From an uncultured Bacteroidales bacterium (lineage in GTDB: Bacteria; Bacteroidota; Bacteroidia; Bacteroidales; Paludibacteraceae), in NCBI GenBank assembly GCA_900321775.1, contig ONXE01000002.1:1-11581 (forward strand): a DNA stretch of 11,581 nt, in the 5' to 3' direction. Under the pieces are notes generated by a model, which worked only from the letters and a program-made list of their open reading frames with translations, ran no database searches and was not told the origin of the DNA. Below are positions 1 to 6,912 of the stretch, one piece after another; position 1 is the first letter of the stretch; each line of letters opens with the position of its first letter. A program made the position numbers and the translations under genes.

Positions 1-297
1 GTCTGTTGCTGTACGATTTTGATCGTCATAGAATACGCATTTGGTGATGGTGTATCCTTCGGCAGCATTGACGGTTGCCGACCAACCGTATCCCCACCAG
101 CCCCAGTTAGCTAAGTATGCTGAGGATCCTCCTGCAGTATAACTGAATGAAACGGTTGCCACGTTCGCCGTACTGTAGCTGGCTTGCTCTTTGGCTGTTG
201 CTGTAATTGTGGTCAGCAGCGTTTCCGTCTGCGCCACTGCGCCCGTCGCTGCCATCAGCAGCAGGGCGAGAATGGATAATAGTTTTAATTTTCTCAT
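1..297 (-). CDS. Secreted protein of unknown function, N-terminal part only
   Basis: A 99-codon open frame starts at the ATG complementary to 295-297 and runs off the left edge of the window without a stop. The first 23 residues are a clear Sec signal peptide: MRKLK, then a leucine/alanine-rich core, then a probable cut after GAVAQ. The mature part is rich in Thr, Ser, Ala, Gly, Tyr and Trp, with an aromatic stretch NWGWWGYGW near residues 64-72 followed by AAEGYTITKCVFYDD. This composition suggests a beta-rich extracellular or surface protein of the kind common in gut Bacteroidales. I do not recognise a named domain. The start is preceded by an AT-rich stretch with no Shine-Dalgarno sequence, which is normal in this phylum. 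A promoter and a large RNA hairpin lie upstream on the same strand. The reading frame and signal peptide are seen directly; surface location is inferred. Confidence 0.8.
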   Translation of the reverse strand, partial: MRKLKLLSILALLLMAATGAVAQTETLLTTITATAKEQASYSTANVATVSFSYTAGGSSAYLANWGWWGYGWSATVNAAEGYTITKCVFYDDQNRTATD

Positions 298-360
298 AAT
301 TATTTGTAATTTTTATTGTTGTTAATTAAAGCATATCTTAGGCCTATGGATACAGACATA

Positions 361-540
361 AAAAAGCGTGGCTTTCGCTGCTTCCATTTGATTTGTTGAA
401 GGTCCTAGACTACCTTTGTGATTCAAATTTATGCACAGAAAGCTCACGCCGAGCGTGAGCGTACATAAAACCATGCTTGAATCACATTTGATTTTGTTTA
501 AAACTTGTCTAGGGTTTCCAACAAATCAAGACTTGGCTTT
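361..540 (-). ncRNA. Structured leader RNA, copy A (nested long hairpin)
   Basis: Nested inverted repeats centred near 451 would fold this leader into one long interrupted hairpin. From outside in, the pairs are 390-398 with 519-527, 404-410 with 507-513, 417-426 with 477-486 (10 perfect pairs), 428-436 with 461-469, and 442-449 with 453-460 (GCTCACGC and GCGTGAGC). The strand is set by the upstream promoter and by copy B near 7777-7909, which shares the apical hairpin and the unpaired TTTCTG that follows it. After the hairpin on the minus strand come a short potential stem (365-368 with 376-379) and a run of T, possibly a weak terminator. The segment 366-380 can also pair with the apical strand, which would give an alternative fold. 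It may be a cis-acting leader of the secreted protein or a separate small RNA. I do not recognise it as a known RNA family. Confidence 0.6.
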
Positions 541-611
541 TTACGCTATATTTATGTATGTTTACGGCTGCAACACTATACAGTCAAATTGCACTTCTTT
601 CGAAATGTGCT

Positions 612-644
612 GCAAAGTTACAAAGAAATTTTGATATTACCAAA
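612..644 (-). promoter_or_regulatory. Bacteroidota-type promoter for the minus-strand leader and secreted protein
   Basis: Read on the minus strand, TTTG (complement of 641-644) is followed by exactly 20 bases and then TAACTTTGC (complement of 612-620). This fits the Bacteroidota -33/-7 consensus (TTTG and TAnnTTTG). Transcription would begin a few bases beyond 612, near 600-606, giving a 5' leader of about 300 nt before the ATG at 297. The stretch upstream (645-680) is rich in A on the plus strand, like the T-rich upstream sequence of the other promoters in this window. Confidence 0.75.
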
Positions 645-777
645 TAAAAAGAGAGAAAAATGAAGAAAAAGTGAAAAAAGTGCGTTAGAGGTGATAGATT
701 ACACACATTTTATAACTACATTTAGAGAGAAACATTTCATTAATCTTCTATTCATTTACTCATTTAATGCCCTATAA

Positions 778-819
778 GCAGCGTGAACGCTGCGCTACGG
801 ACGATTGCTCCTCGTGGAG
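778..819. repeat. Two small hairpins in the gap before the gene remnant
   Basis: GCAGCG TGAA CGCTGC (778-793) is a perfect six-pair hairpin. It is followed by CTCC TCGT GGAG (808-819). The rest of 645-841 is AT-rich up to about 770 and shows no gene that I can support. The complement of 784-795 shares the 12-mer AGCGCAGCGTTC with 8989-9000, so this may be a fragment of a dispersed intergenic element. Confidence 0.4.
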
Positions 820-841
820 TGCCCTGCAGGCGGTCTGAATA

Positions 842-1032
842 GGAGCTGCGCAGGAGGTTACCGGCAGCAAGCACCTCATTACCATGGATGACGGTTTACG
901 CATCCTGCTTGGTTGCGGTATGTACCAGGGGAAAGACAAGCCTTCGTAGTACATGGTGAACCGGAAGCTGTCGAATCGCTGAGCGAAGGACTCAGAAATG
1001 CCGGATTCAAGAACGAACTGTCCCCGTTTTAG
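842..1032 (+). pseudogene. Remnant of an RNA-processing metallo-beta-lactamase exonuclease, middle deleted
   Basis: Frame 842-946 reads GAAQEVTGSKHLITMDDG and then RILLGCGMYQGKDK before a stop at 947. This matches the N-terminus of the beta-lactamase-fold RNA-processing family (COG1236, YSH1-like), where the usual motif is DCGMYQG or DCGMFQG; here the Asp is Gly. A second frame from 943 reads FVVHGEPEAVESLSEGLR and then NAGFKNELSPF before a stop at 1030-1032. This matches the C-terminal end of the same family (VHGEPEA). The two pieces meet at about 941-945, so the several hundred codons between them, including the HxHxDH metal site, are gone. No start codon of the original gene is visible. 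The fragment cannot encode an active enzyme. Family assignment is from memory of motifs and is fairly secure because both ends agree. Confidence 0.75.
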
Positions 1033-1127
1033 GACAGGTCTTTGAACTATAAAACACGTTATTTCTGCGCGATGCATGCTTTTCTGCATGAAAAAACAGG
1101 ACTTTTTTGCACTTTTTCACCAAAATA

Positions 1128-1160
1128 TTTGCATATTTCAAAAAAAAGTGCTACCTTTGC
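1128..1160 (+). promoter_or_regulatory. Promoter of the dnaN operon
   Basis: TTTG (1128-1131) is followed by 20 bases and TACCTTTGC (1152-1160), the Bacteroidota -33/-7 arrangement. A further TTTTTTGCACTTTTTCACC stretch lies upstream (1103-1121). The expected transcription start, near 1165-1170, leaves a leader of about 30 nt before the dnaN ATG. It is the only clear promoter for the five-gene operon. Confidence 0.8.
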
Positions 1161-1199
1161 ACCCTCAAAGTAGCATAAAAAGAATAAAAATACCAAAAT

Positions 1200-2327
1200 A
1201 TGAAATTCAACGTATCGAGTACAACCCTTTTTGCGCAGCTCCAATCGGTGAGCCGCGTGATTGCGTCGAAGAACAACAAACTGCCCATTCTGGACAATAT
1301 TCTGTTTGACCTTGAAGGCCAGACGCTGACCCTTTCCGCTTCCGACGAAGAGACAACCATTCGCACCTCGCTCGAGGTGGAGAACGCCGAGGGCGCAGGC
1401 AAAGTGGCTTTTGATGCCAAACTGTTGTTGGGCACCTTGCGCGAGTTCCCGGAGCAGCCGCTGACCTTCACTATCGACGAGCAGAACTTCGGCCTGAATA
1501 TCACTTCCGCCAACGGTATTTACTCCTTCATCGGAGTCAACGGAAGCGAGTTCCCCGCTATGCCTGAGATTGCGGGTGAGAGCAACCGTTTCGAGATAGC
1601 CGAGGGCACCCTGTTGAACGCCATCAACAAGACGCTGTTCTGCGCTGCTGACGACGAGTTGCGTCAGGTGATGAACGGCCTGTTCTTTGACCTCACGCCC
1701 GAGCAGTTCACGCTGGTAGCTACGGACGCACACCGTCTGGTTCGTTACACCAACACGACAGCACACACCGATGCTCCCGCCAGCTTCATCCTGCCCAAGA
1801 AACCTGCGCTTCTCTTGAAGAACGTACTGAGCAAAGACGACGCAAAGGCAGAAGTGGTGTTCAGTCAGAAGAACGCACGTTTCACCTTTGGAACAACCAC
1901 TATCGTTTGCCGACTCATCGACGGACGTTACCCCAACTATAACGGCGTTATCCCGCAGAACAACCAAAACAAGGTCATCATCGACCGCCAGATGTTTGCC
2001 AACGCCTGCAAGCGCGTGGCTGTGTTCGCACATACCGGCACTTCTCTGCTCAAACTGACCCTGTCGCCCGACAGCCTGAATATCTCCGCACAGGACATCT
2101 CGTTCTACACCTCTGCCGAGGAGACCCTCAGTTGCAACTACGACGGAGCGCACATGAGTATCGGATTCAAGGCTCCTTTCCTGATTGAGCTGCTCAACAA
2201 TATCGACTCCAACGAAGTGATGCTCGAACTGGCTGACCCTGCAAGAGCCGGATTGATTCTGCCGATGGAGAACGCCGAGAACGAAAACCTTCTTATGTTG
2301 CTCATGCCGCTATTGCTCCAGGACTAA
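1200..2327 (+). CDS. dnaN: DNA polymerase III sliding clamp (beta subunit)
   Basis: The 375-residue product has the normal length of a bacterial beta clamp. This protein forms a ring-shaped dimer around DNA and tethers the replicative polymerase and many repair enzymes. Recognisable parts are the N-terminal MKFNVSSTTLF, the first-domain stretch LPILDNILFDLEGQTLTLSA with SDEETT after it, GRYPNYNGVIP near residues 241-251 (a hallmark of the family), and the C-terminal LLMPLLLQD. Three clamp domains of about 120 residues each are expected and fit the length. The ATG lies about 40 bases downstream of a strong promoter. It is the first gene of an operon; the next gene starts 16 bases after its stop. 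dnaN next to a DnaQ-like exonuclease is an arrangement I recall from other Bacteroidales. Confidence 0.97.
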   Translation: MKFNVSSTTLFAQLQSVSRVIASKNNKLPILDNILFDLEGQTLTLSASDEETTIRTSLEVENAEGAGKVAFDAKLLLGTLREFPEQPLTFTIDEQNFGLNITSANGIYSFIGVNGSEFPAMPEIAGESNRFEIAEGTLLNAINKTLFCAADDELRQVMNGLFFDLTPEQFTLVATDAHRLVRYTNTTAHTDAPASFILPKKPALLLKNVLSKDDAKAEVVFSQKNARFTFGTTTIVCRLIDGRYPNYNGVIPQNNQNKVIIDRQMFANACKRVAVFAHTGTSLLKLTLSPDSLNISAQDISFYTSAEETLSCNYDGAHMSIGFKAPFLIELLNNIDSNEVMLELADPARAGLILPMENAENENLLMLLMPLLLQD

Positions 2328-2343
2328 CACGTTTTGAACAAAT

Positions 2344-3207
2344 ATGAGATTACAACTAACCCGCCCGCTCGTCTTCTTCGACCTGGAGACGACGGGCGTT
2401 AACGTCGCTACTGACCGCATCGTCGAGATTTCCCTGGTCAAACAGTTTCCCAACGGCAACACCGAGAGCAAGACTTGGCGGGTTAACCCCGGTATGCATA
2501 TCCCCAAAGAAGCCTCCGACGTACATCATATCATGGACGAGGATGTGGCAGATATGCCGCCTTTCAAGGAACTCGCGCCTGAGGTTCTCGCTTTCATCGA
2601 CAACTGCGACCTGGCCGGCTACAACAGCAACCACTTCGATGTGCCTATGCTTCAAGAAGAGTTGCTCCGGGCCGATTTCGACGTAGATCTCAGGAAAGAC
2701 CATCATTTCGTGGACGCGTTCGTCATCTTCCAGAAACATACTCCGCGCAACCTCACAGCCGCGTACAAGCATTACTGCGGCAAGGAGTTGGTTGGCGCAC
2801 ACGGGGCTAACGCCGACACCGAGGCCACGCGTGAAGTGCTGCTGGCACAACTCGACAAACACAGCGACGTACCCACGACGGTAGAGGCGCTGGAGGAGTA
2901 CACCACCCTGCAGAAAACAGCCGACCTGGCCGGACGCATCGGCTACGACGCACTCGGGCATGAAGTGTTCGCCTTCGGCAAACACAAGGGACAAACGCTC
3001 CGCGAAGTGTTTGCCAAAGAGCCCAGTTACTACTCGTGGATTCAGGAAGGCGATTTCCCGCTCTACACCAAACGTCTCTGCAAACAGATCATGGAGCAGA
3101 TACGCACCGAGGCAAAACTCCTCAAACTTCAGGAGAAATACCAGCACAAACAGCAACATAAGTCTGAGTCCAAGTGGAACTCCAAACCCGGAGAATTGCA
3201 GTTCTGA
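2344..3207 (+). CDS. DnaQ-like 3'-5' exonuclease (DEDDh family) with ExoX-like C-terminus
   Basis: The 287-residue protein has the three exonuclease motifs of the DEDDh family. FFDLETTG at 11-18 supplies Asp13 and Glu15, GYNSNHFDVPML at 92-103 supplies Asp99, and GAHGANADTEAT at 151-162 supplies His153 and Asp158. These residues bind two metal ions that remove nucleotides from 3' ends. This is the chemistry of the polymerase III epsilon proofreading subunit and of exonuclease X. After a linker, residues 208-245 (FAFGKHKGQTLREVF, then YYSWIQEGDFP) look like the small C-terminal domain found on ExoX-like nucleases. The tail (about 255-280) is Lys/Gln-rich. It lies 16 bases after dnaN and 3 bases before the RNase Z gene. 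Proofreading or repair together with the clamp is likely; whether it is the true epsilon subunit cannot be told from sequence. Confidence 0.9.
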   Translation: MRLQLTRPLVFFDLETTGVNVATDRIVEISLVKQFPNGNTESKTWRVNPGMHIPKEASDVHHIMDEDVADMPPFKELAPEVLAFIDNCDLAGYNSNHFDVPMLQEELLRADFDVDLRKDHHFVDAFVIFQKHTPRNLTAAYKHYCGKELVGAHGANADTEATREVLLAQLDKHSDVPTTVEALEEYTTLQKTADLAGRIGYDALGHEVFAFGKHKGQTLREVFAKEPSYYSWIQEGDFPLYTKRLCKQIMEQIRTEAKLLKLQEKYQHKQQHKSESKWNSKPGELQF

Positions 3208-3210
3208 GCG

Positions 3211-4002
3211 ATGAGTAACAAACTCACGATATTAGGTAGCGGCAGCGCCATTCCGACGGTACGCAACAACCCCTCGGCGCAGATACTGGAGATGTGTGAC
3301 AAGCAGTTTCTGATTGACTGCGGCGAAGGCACACAGATCACCATGCGCCAGATGATGCTCCGCTCCGCTCGACTATACACCATCTTCATCTCTCACCTCC
3401 ACGGAGACCATTGTTTCGGGCTGATTGGGCTCATCTCCACCTGGAGCATGATGAACCGCACTCAAGACCTTCATATCTACGCCCACAAGGACCTGGAAAC
3501 GCTTATGCGACCTTTGCTGGACTACCACTGCAGCAGCATCCCATTTCAGATCATCTTTCACCATATTGACCCGAAGAAGAAAGCCGTGATTTTCGAGGAC
3601 CGGACTCTCACGGTTACCACCATCCCGCTGCGCCACAGCGTCCCCACCTGCGGGTTCCTCTTTGAGGAAAAGCCCCACAGAACGCCACGCAAACTCTTCC
3701 GTTTCGCCTACTGTTCAGACACGGGTTACAAACCTGCCATTGTGCCCCAAATCAAGGGCGTGGACGTGCTTTATCACGAAGCGACATACCTTGAGGAGCT
3801 CAAGGATGCAGCCCAAAGATACCAACACAGCACTGCCAAACAAGCCGCCAAGATAGCCCTCAAAGCCGAGGTGGGGAAACTGATTATCGGCCATTTCTCG
3901 GCGCGTGTCATCGACCAGGAGCTCTTCCTTCAGGAGGCCAAAGAAGTGTTCCCGAACGTCGAGTTGGCGCAGGACAAAACAGTGTACGACTTTGATAAAT
4001 AA
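3211..4002 (+). CDS. rnz: Ribonuclease Z, short form lacking the exosite arm
   Basis: The 263-residue protein is a metallo-beta-lactamase-fold tRNA 3' processing endonuclease, which trims precursor tRNAs so that CCA can be present or added. The metal and catalytic residues are all visible: SHLHGDH at 61-67, His142 in PLRHSVPTCGF, Asp170 in AYCSDT, the HEAT motif at 189-192, and His228 in IGHFSAR. The N-terminal LGSGSAIPTVRNNPSAQ and FLIDCGEG are typical. Bacterial RNase Z is usually about 300-310 residues. Here the text goes from GFLFEEKPHRTPRKL directly to FRFAYCSDT. This omits the roughly 40 residues that in other RNase Z proteins form the flexible tRNA-binding arm with the Gly-Pro motif. 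The reading frame is clean, so this looks like a real short variant. It starts 3 bases after the exonuclease stop and ends 4 bases before radA. Confidence 0.9.
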   Translation: MSNKLTILGSGSAIPTVRNNPSAQILEMCDKQFLIDCGEGTQITMRQMMLRSARLYTIFISHLHGDHCFGLIGLISTWSMMNRTQDLHIYAHKDLETLMRPLLDYHCSSIPFQIIFHHIDPKKKAVIFEDRTLTVTTIPLRHSVPTCGFLFEEKPHRTPRKLFRFAYCSDTGYKPAIVPQIKGVDVLYHEATYLEELKDAAQRYQHSTAKQAAKIALKAEVGKLIIGHFSARVIDQELFLQEAKEVFPNVELAQDKTVYDFDK

Positions 4003-4006
4003 GCCT

Positions 4007-5359
4007 ATGAAAGCAACGGTAGAATATGTATGCCAAAACTGCGGCGCGCGTGCTCCCAAACAGCTTGGACGCTGCCCCGTTTGCGGCGAATGGGGCACCT
4101 ACGAAGAGGAGGTCACCGAGCGTGTGGCCGGCAGCAAACTCATTCGTTCCACTTTCTCCAATCCTCCGCAGCGACTCCACGAAGTGACAGCCACGGCTGA
4201 GACTCGTCTCAATATGCACAACGGCGAGTTCAACCGCGTTCTCGGCGGAGGACTTGTTCCCGGCAGCCTGGTGTTGTTGGGCGGCGAACCCGGCATAGGC
4301 AAGTCCACACTGGCCCTGCAGGTGCTCATGCAGATGGGGTCCAAAAAGACTCTCTACGCCTCCGGAGAAGAGTCTGTAAACCAACTCAAACTGCGCGCTG
4401 AGCGGCTGGCAGGCAACCCGGAAAATCTGTATATTGTCAGCGAGACCTCCCTCGAAAAAATCCTCTCTTATGTAAGCGAAATGAAGCCCGAAGTGGTAGT
4501 TATCGACTCCATACAAACCATTGGTACTGAAAGCGTTGAATCAACCATCGGCAGTCTGACTCAAGTGCGCGAATGTGCCGCCATGCTGCTCAAGTACGCC
4601 AAGGAGAATAATGTGCCTTTTTTGATAGTGGGTCACATCACCAAAGAAGGCTCGCTGGCCGGTCCTAAAGTGCTGGAGCATATCGTGGACACCGTTCTTC
4701 AGTTTGAGGGCGACCCGCAACATATGTATCGCATTCTCCGGGCACAGAAAAACCGCTTCGGGAGCACATCCGAACTCGGCATCTTCGAGATGCGGAACGA
4801 TGGTCTCCGTGAGGTGAGCAACCCCTCCGAGTTGCTCCTCTCCAACAACCAGGAAGGGCTGTCCGGCATCGCCATCGCCGCAGCCGTAGAAGGACTTCGG
4901 CCTTTCCTCATCGAGGTTCAGGCACTCGTCAGCAGCGCGGCTTACGGTACGCCACAGCGCTCCTCCACAGGTTTTGATCTCCGGCGACTCAACATGCTCC
5001 TCGCCGTGCTCGAGAAACGCGTCGGATTCAAGCTTCTTCAGAAGGATGTTTTCCTCAATATAGCCGGCGGACTGCGCGTCAACGACCCCGCCATCGACCT
5101 CGCCGTGATGGCTGCCGTTCTCTCGTCCAACACCGACATCGCCCTTGACAATGATATCTGTTTGGCAGGAGAAGTGGGCCTCGCAGGAGAGATTCGCCCC
5201 GTCAGCAGGCTCGACCAGCGCATCCGCGAAGCAGAGAAACTCGGTTTCAAGAAAATCATCGTCCCCGCAGGACAGCAGCTGGCCGTGCAACCCCAGGGCA
5301 TTCAGATCATCCCCGTCCGCAAGGTCGCCGAAGCCTTCCGTACCCTCATCCAAAAATAA
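4007..5359 (+). CDS. radA: DNA repair protein RadA (RecA-like branch-migration helicase)
   Basis: I place the start at the ATG at 4007, not further upstream, because the zinc finger begins right after it and the RNase Z stop is at 4000-4002. The product is 450 residues, a normal RadA length. Order of parts: a four-Cys zinc finger with CQNC at 9-12 and CPVC at 23-26, Walker A GGEPGIGKST at 92-101, Walker B VVVIDS at 163-168, the RadA-specific KNRFG at 248-252, and a C-terminal Lon-protease-like domain (FLNIAGGLRVNDPAIDLAVM) without evident peptidase function. RadA is known to promote branch migration during recombination and to help process stalled forks. It is in the same operon as the clamp and exonuclease, with only 4 bases separating it from rnz. 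Confidence 0.95.
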   Translation: MKATVEYVCQNCGARAPKQLGRCPVCGEWGTYEEEVTERVAGSKLIRSTFSNPPQRLHEVTATAETRLNMHNGEFNRVLGGGLVPGSLVLLGGEPGIGKSTLALQVLMQMGSKKTLYASGEESVNQLKLRAERLAGNPENLYIVSETSLEKILSYVSEMKPEVVVIDSIQTIGTESVESTIGSLTQVRECAAMLLKYAKENNVPFLIVGHITKEGSLAGPKVLEHIVDTVLQFEGDPQHMYRILRAQKNRFGSTSELGIFEMRNDGLREVSNPSELLLSNNQEGLSGIAIAAAVEGLRPFLIEVQALVSSAAYGTPQRSSTGFDLRRLNMLLAVLEKRVGFKLLQKDVFLNIAGGLRVNDPAIDLAVMAAVLSSNTDIALDNDICLAGEVGLAGEIRPVSRLDQRIREAEKLGFKKIIVPAGQQLAVQPQGIQIIPVRKVAEAFRTLIQK

Positions 5360-5371
5360 CCTCCAAGCCTT

Positions 5372-6703
5372 ATGTTTTTAGAAGTACCTGACGAGTCCCT
5401 CTACCTGACTACGTCCATCCGTGAGGGCCAACTGCCCGAGTTCCTCGAACGTGCCGTTTCCGTGGCCGACATCACCGCGCAAAAGGATATGCTCCTCATC
5501 TCCGCACTCACCGCGGCCAGCTTCGCCATGCCACATATCCGCATCCTCCACGGCAGACCACAACATATCTACTCGCCCAACCTCATCTCACTCATCGTCG
5601 CGCCGCCCGCCTCGGGCAAAGGCGTCATGAACAACGCCGAACTCCTCCTCGAACCCATCAACGAGTTCCTCCAAATGGGTGACCGCAGCGCCATCTACAG
5701 CGGCGATTTCTCCTCCTCTTCCTTTGTCCGGACCCTCGCCAAAAACGACGGCGAGATCTTCATGATTCAAACCGAGATGGACAAAATGGGCAAGAACTGG
5801 AAGCAGAGCAGCAACGATTTCTCCGACATGTTCCGCCAGGCCTTCGAGCACGAGACTATCCGTTATTCGCGCAGCACAGGCAGCCACGACACTATCGACA
5901 TCCGCATCAAGAACCCGCGCCTCAGCGTCCTCCTGTCCGGCACAATGGACCAACTCCGACCCCTTGTAGGAGACGGACAAAACGGACTCGCCAGCCGATT
6001 CCTGCCCTACTTCGTGGACGAGAAAATACCCTTCGACCCAAGCGTCCTCGGCCACGGCGACAGCTACGAAGAAAACGGCGTCCACGTCGTCTACAAACAA
6101 CTCTCCGAAGACCTCTTCCGCCGCTGGCAGTACCTCTCCTCTCTTGACGAGGACCTCCTCTTTAGCCTCACACCCGAGCAATCTCAAGCCCTCGGCGAAC
6201 TCTTTGCCGATGCCTACAACCTCGCCTTCGAGCCCGACCTCAGCATGCCTGAAGTCTTCGACGCCACCGTCAAACGACTCCTCGTCATCATCCTCCGCAT
6301 CGGCGCTATCCTCACCACCCTCCGCCTTGACATCCCTAATAATCTCCACACGGCATCACCAACGTCCGACTCTTCCGTTCTCTACTGCTCCGACCAGGAC
6401 TTCCAAACCCTCATCACCCTCTCCGAGAAGCTCCTCCGCCACGCCGCCCTCATGATCCTTACCCTCACTCAGCCGCAGGCAATACAAGAGAGGACCCATC
6501 AAGCCACAAAAGCATCGTATAACGTTATTGAAAGCACAGAAAAACTCTTGGAAGCACTTCCTAACGAGTTTACCTACACCGAAATGCTCTCAATAAGTGA
6601 AAGATTAGGCATCCCCAAAACCACAATGAAGAGACGAAAAGATGCCTTGTTAGCGAACAAAATCATCGCTAAAAAGCCAAATGGCCATTACGTTAAACTA
6701 TAA
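5372..6703 (+). CDS. DUF3987 (primase/helicase-like P-loop) protein with C-terminal winged helix
   Basis: The 443-residue product matches the DUF3987 family of P-loop proteins often found in mobile-element replication or primase fusions. The Walker A is APPASGKG near residues 77-84, in a stretch (LISLIVAPPASGKGVMNN) typical of the family. Later conserved-looking stretches are SGDFSSSSFVRTLAKNDG, QTEMDKMGKNWKQ, LSVLLSGTMDQL and NGLASRFLPYFVDE. Residues from about 395 to the end (FTYTEMLSISERLGIPKTTM, then KRRKDALLANKIIAKK) look like a winged-helix DNA-binding domain. The usual partners of this domain, a VirE-like N-terminal domain or a primase domain, are absent. It lies 12 bases after radA and is probably co-transcribed. 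From about 6480 the codons become clearly more AT-rich than before, suggesting that the C-terminal part has another history. The biochemical role is unknown. Confidence 0.75.
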   Translation: MFLEVPDESLYLTTSIREGQLPEFLERAVSVADITAQKDMLLISALTAASFAMPHIRILHGRPQHIYSPNLISLIVAPPASGKGVMNNAELLLEPINEFLQMGDRSAIYSGDFSSSSFVRTLAKNDGEIFMIQTEMDKMGKNWKQSSNDFSDMFRQAFEHETIRYSRSTGSHDTIDIRIKNPRLSVLLSGTMDQLRPLVGDGQNGLASRFLPYFVDEKIPFDPSVLGHGDSYEENGVHVVYKQLSEDLFRRWQYLSSLDEDLLFSLTPEQSQALGELFADAYNLAFEPDLSMPEVFDATVKRLLVIILRIGAILTTLRLDIPNNLHTASPTSDSSVLYCSDQDFQTLITLSEKLLRHAALMILTLTQPQAIQERTHQATKASYNVIESTEKLLEALPNEFTYTEMLSISERLGIPKTTMKRRKDALLANKIIAKKPNGHYVKL

Positions 6704-6784
6704 AAGTGGACCCTGGACCATATTACCACTTAATAGACTGGTAATCACTCAGTCACCACACATTTAGGTCCAAGGTCCACTTTT
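6702..6784. repeat. Long inverted repeat overlapping the DUF3987 stop; likely terminator or binding site
   Basis: AAAAGTGGACCCTGGACC (6702-6719) pairs with GGTCCAAGGTCCACTTTT (6767-6784) with one mismatch in 18. An inner stem ATTACCA (6722-6728) pairs with TGGTAAT (6739-6745). The outer arm ends in TTTT, so on either strand it could act as a terminator for the operon. Each arm carries two GGACC-type half-sites in tandem, four in all, which could also be a protein-binding site. The first arm shares two bases with the TAA stop. Confidence 0.7.
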
Positions 6785-6854
6785 GTAAACACCTTGTTCC
6801 ACCCACGCTTTAGCAATCGTCCGCCCGCAAAAAACACTTTTTTTGCGTTTTTCC

Positions 6855-6886
6855 TTGCATATGTCAGAAAAAAGCTGTAACTTTGC
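6855..6886 (+). promoter_or_regulatory. Promoter of the RhuM-like remnant
   Basis: TTG (6855-6857), 20 bases, then TAACTTTGC (6878-6886) forms a complete Bacteroidota promoter. It is preceded by TTTTTTTGCGTTTTTCC (6838-6854). It is nearly identical over about 50 bases to the promoter at 9191-9239, and is intact although the gene behind it is broken. Confidence 0.75.
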
Positions 6887-6912
6887 ACCCGGATTAATCA
6901 ACACTTGAAACC

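Noticed and set aside
361..620. Leader A as 6S RNA, tmRNA, RNase P or SRP RNA
   Set aside because: No tag-peptide and CCA-type end (tmRNA), no RNase P core motifs, no SRP loop, and two copies in front of different protein genes do not fit these single-copy housekeeping RNAs.
431..634. Small plus-strand open frame of 67 codons
   Set aside because: It lies across leader copy A and through the minus-strand promoter, has no promoter of its own, and encodes an unremarkable peptide.
1059..2153. Long open frame on the minus strand opposite dnaN
   Set aside because: It is a shadow of the dnaN codon pattern. dnaN is certain, and the antisense product has no recognisable domain. The same applies to long antisense frames opposite the exonuclease, radA, DUF3987 and uppS genes.
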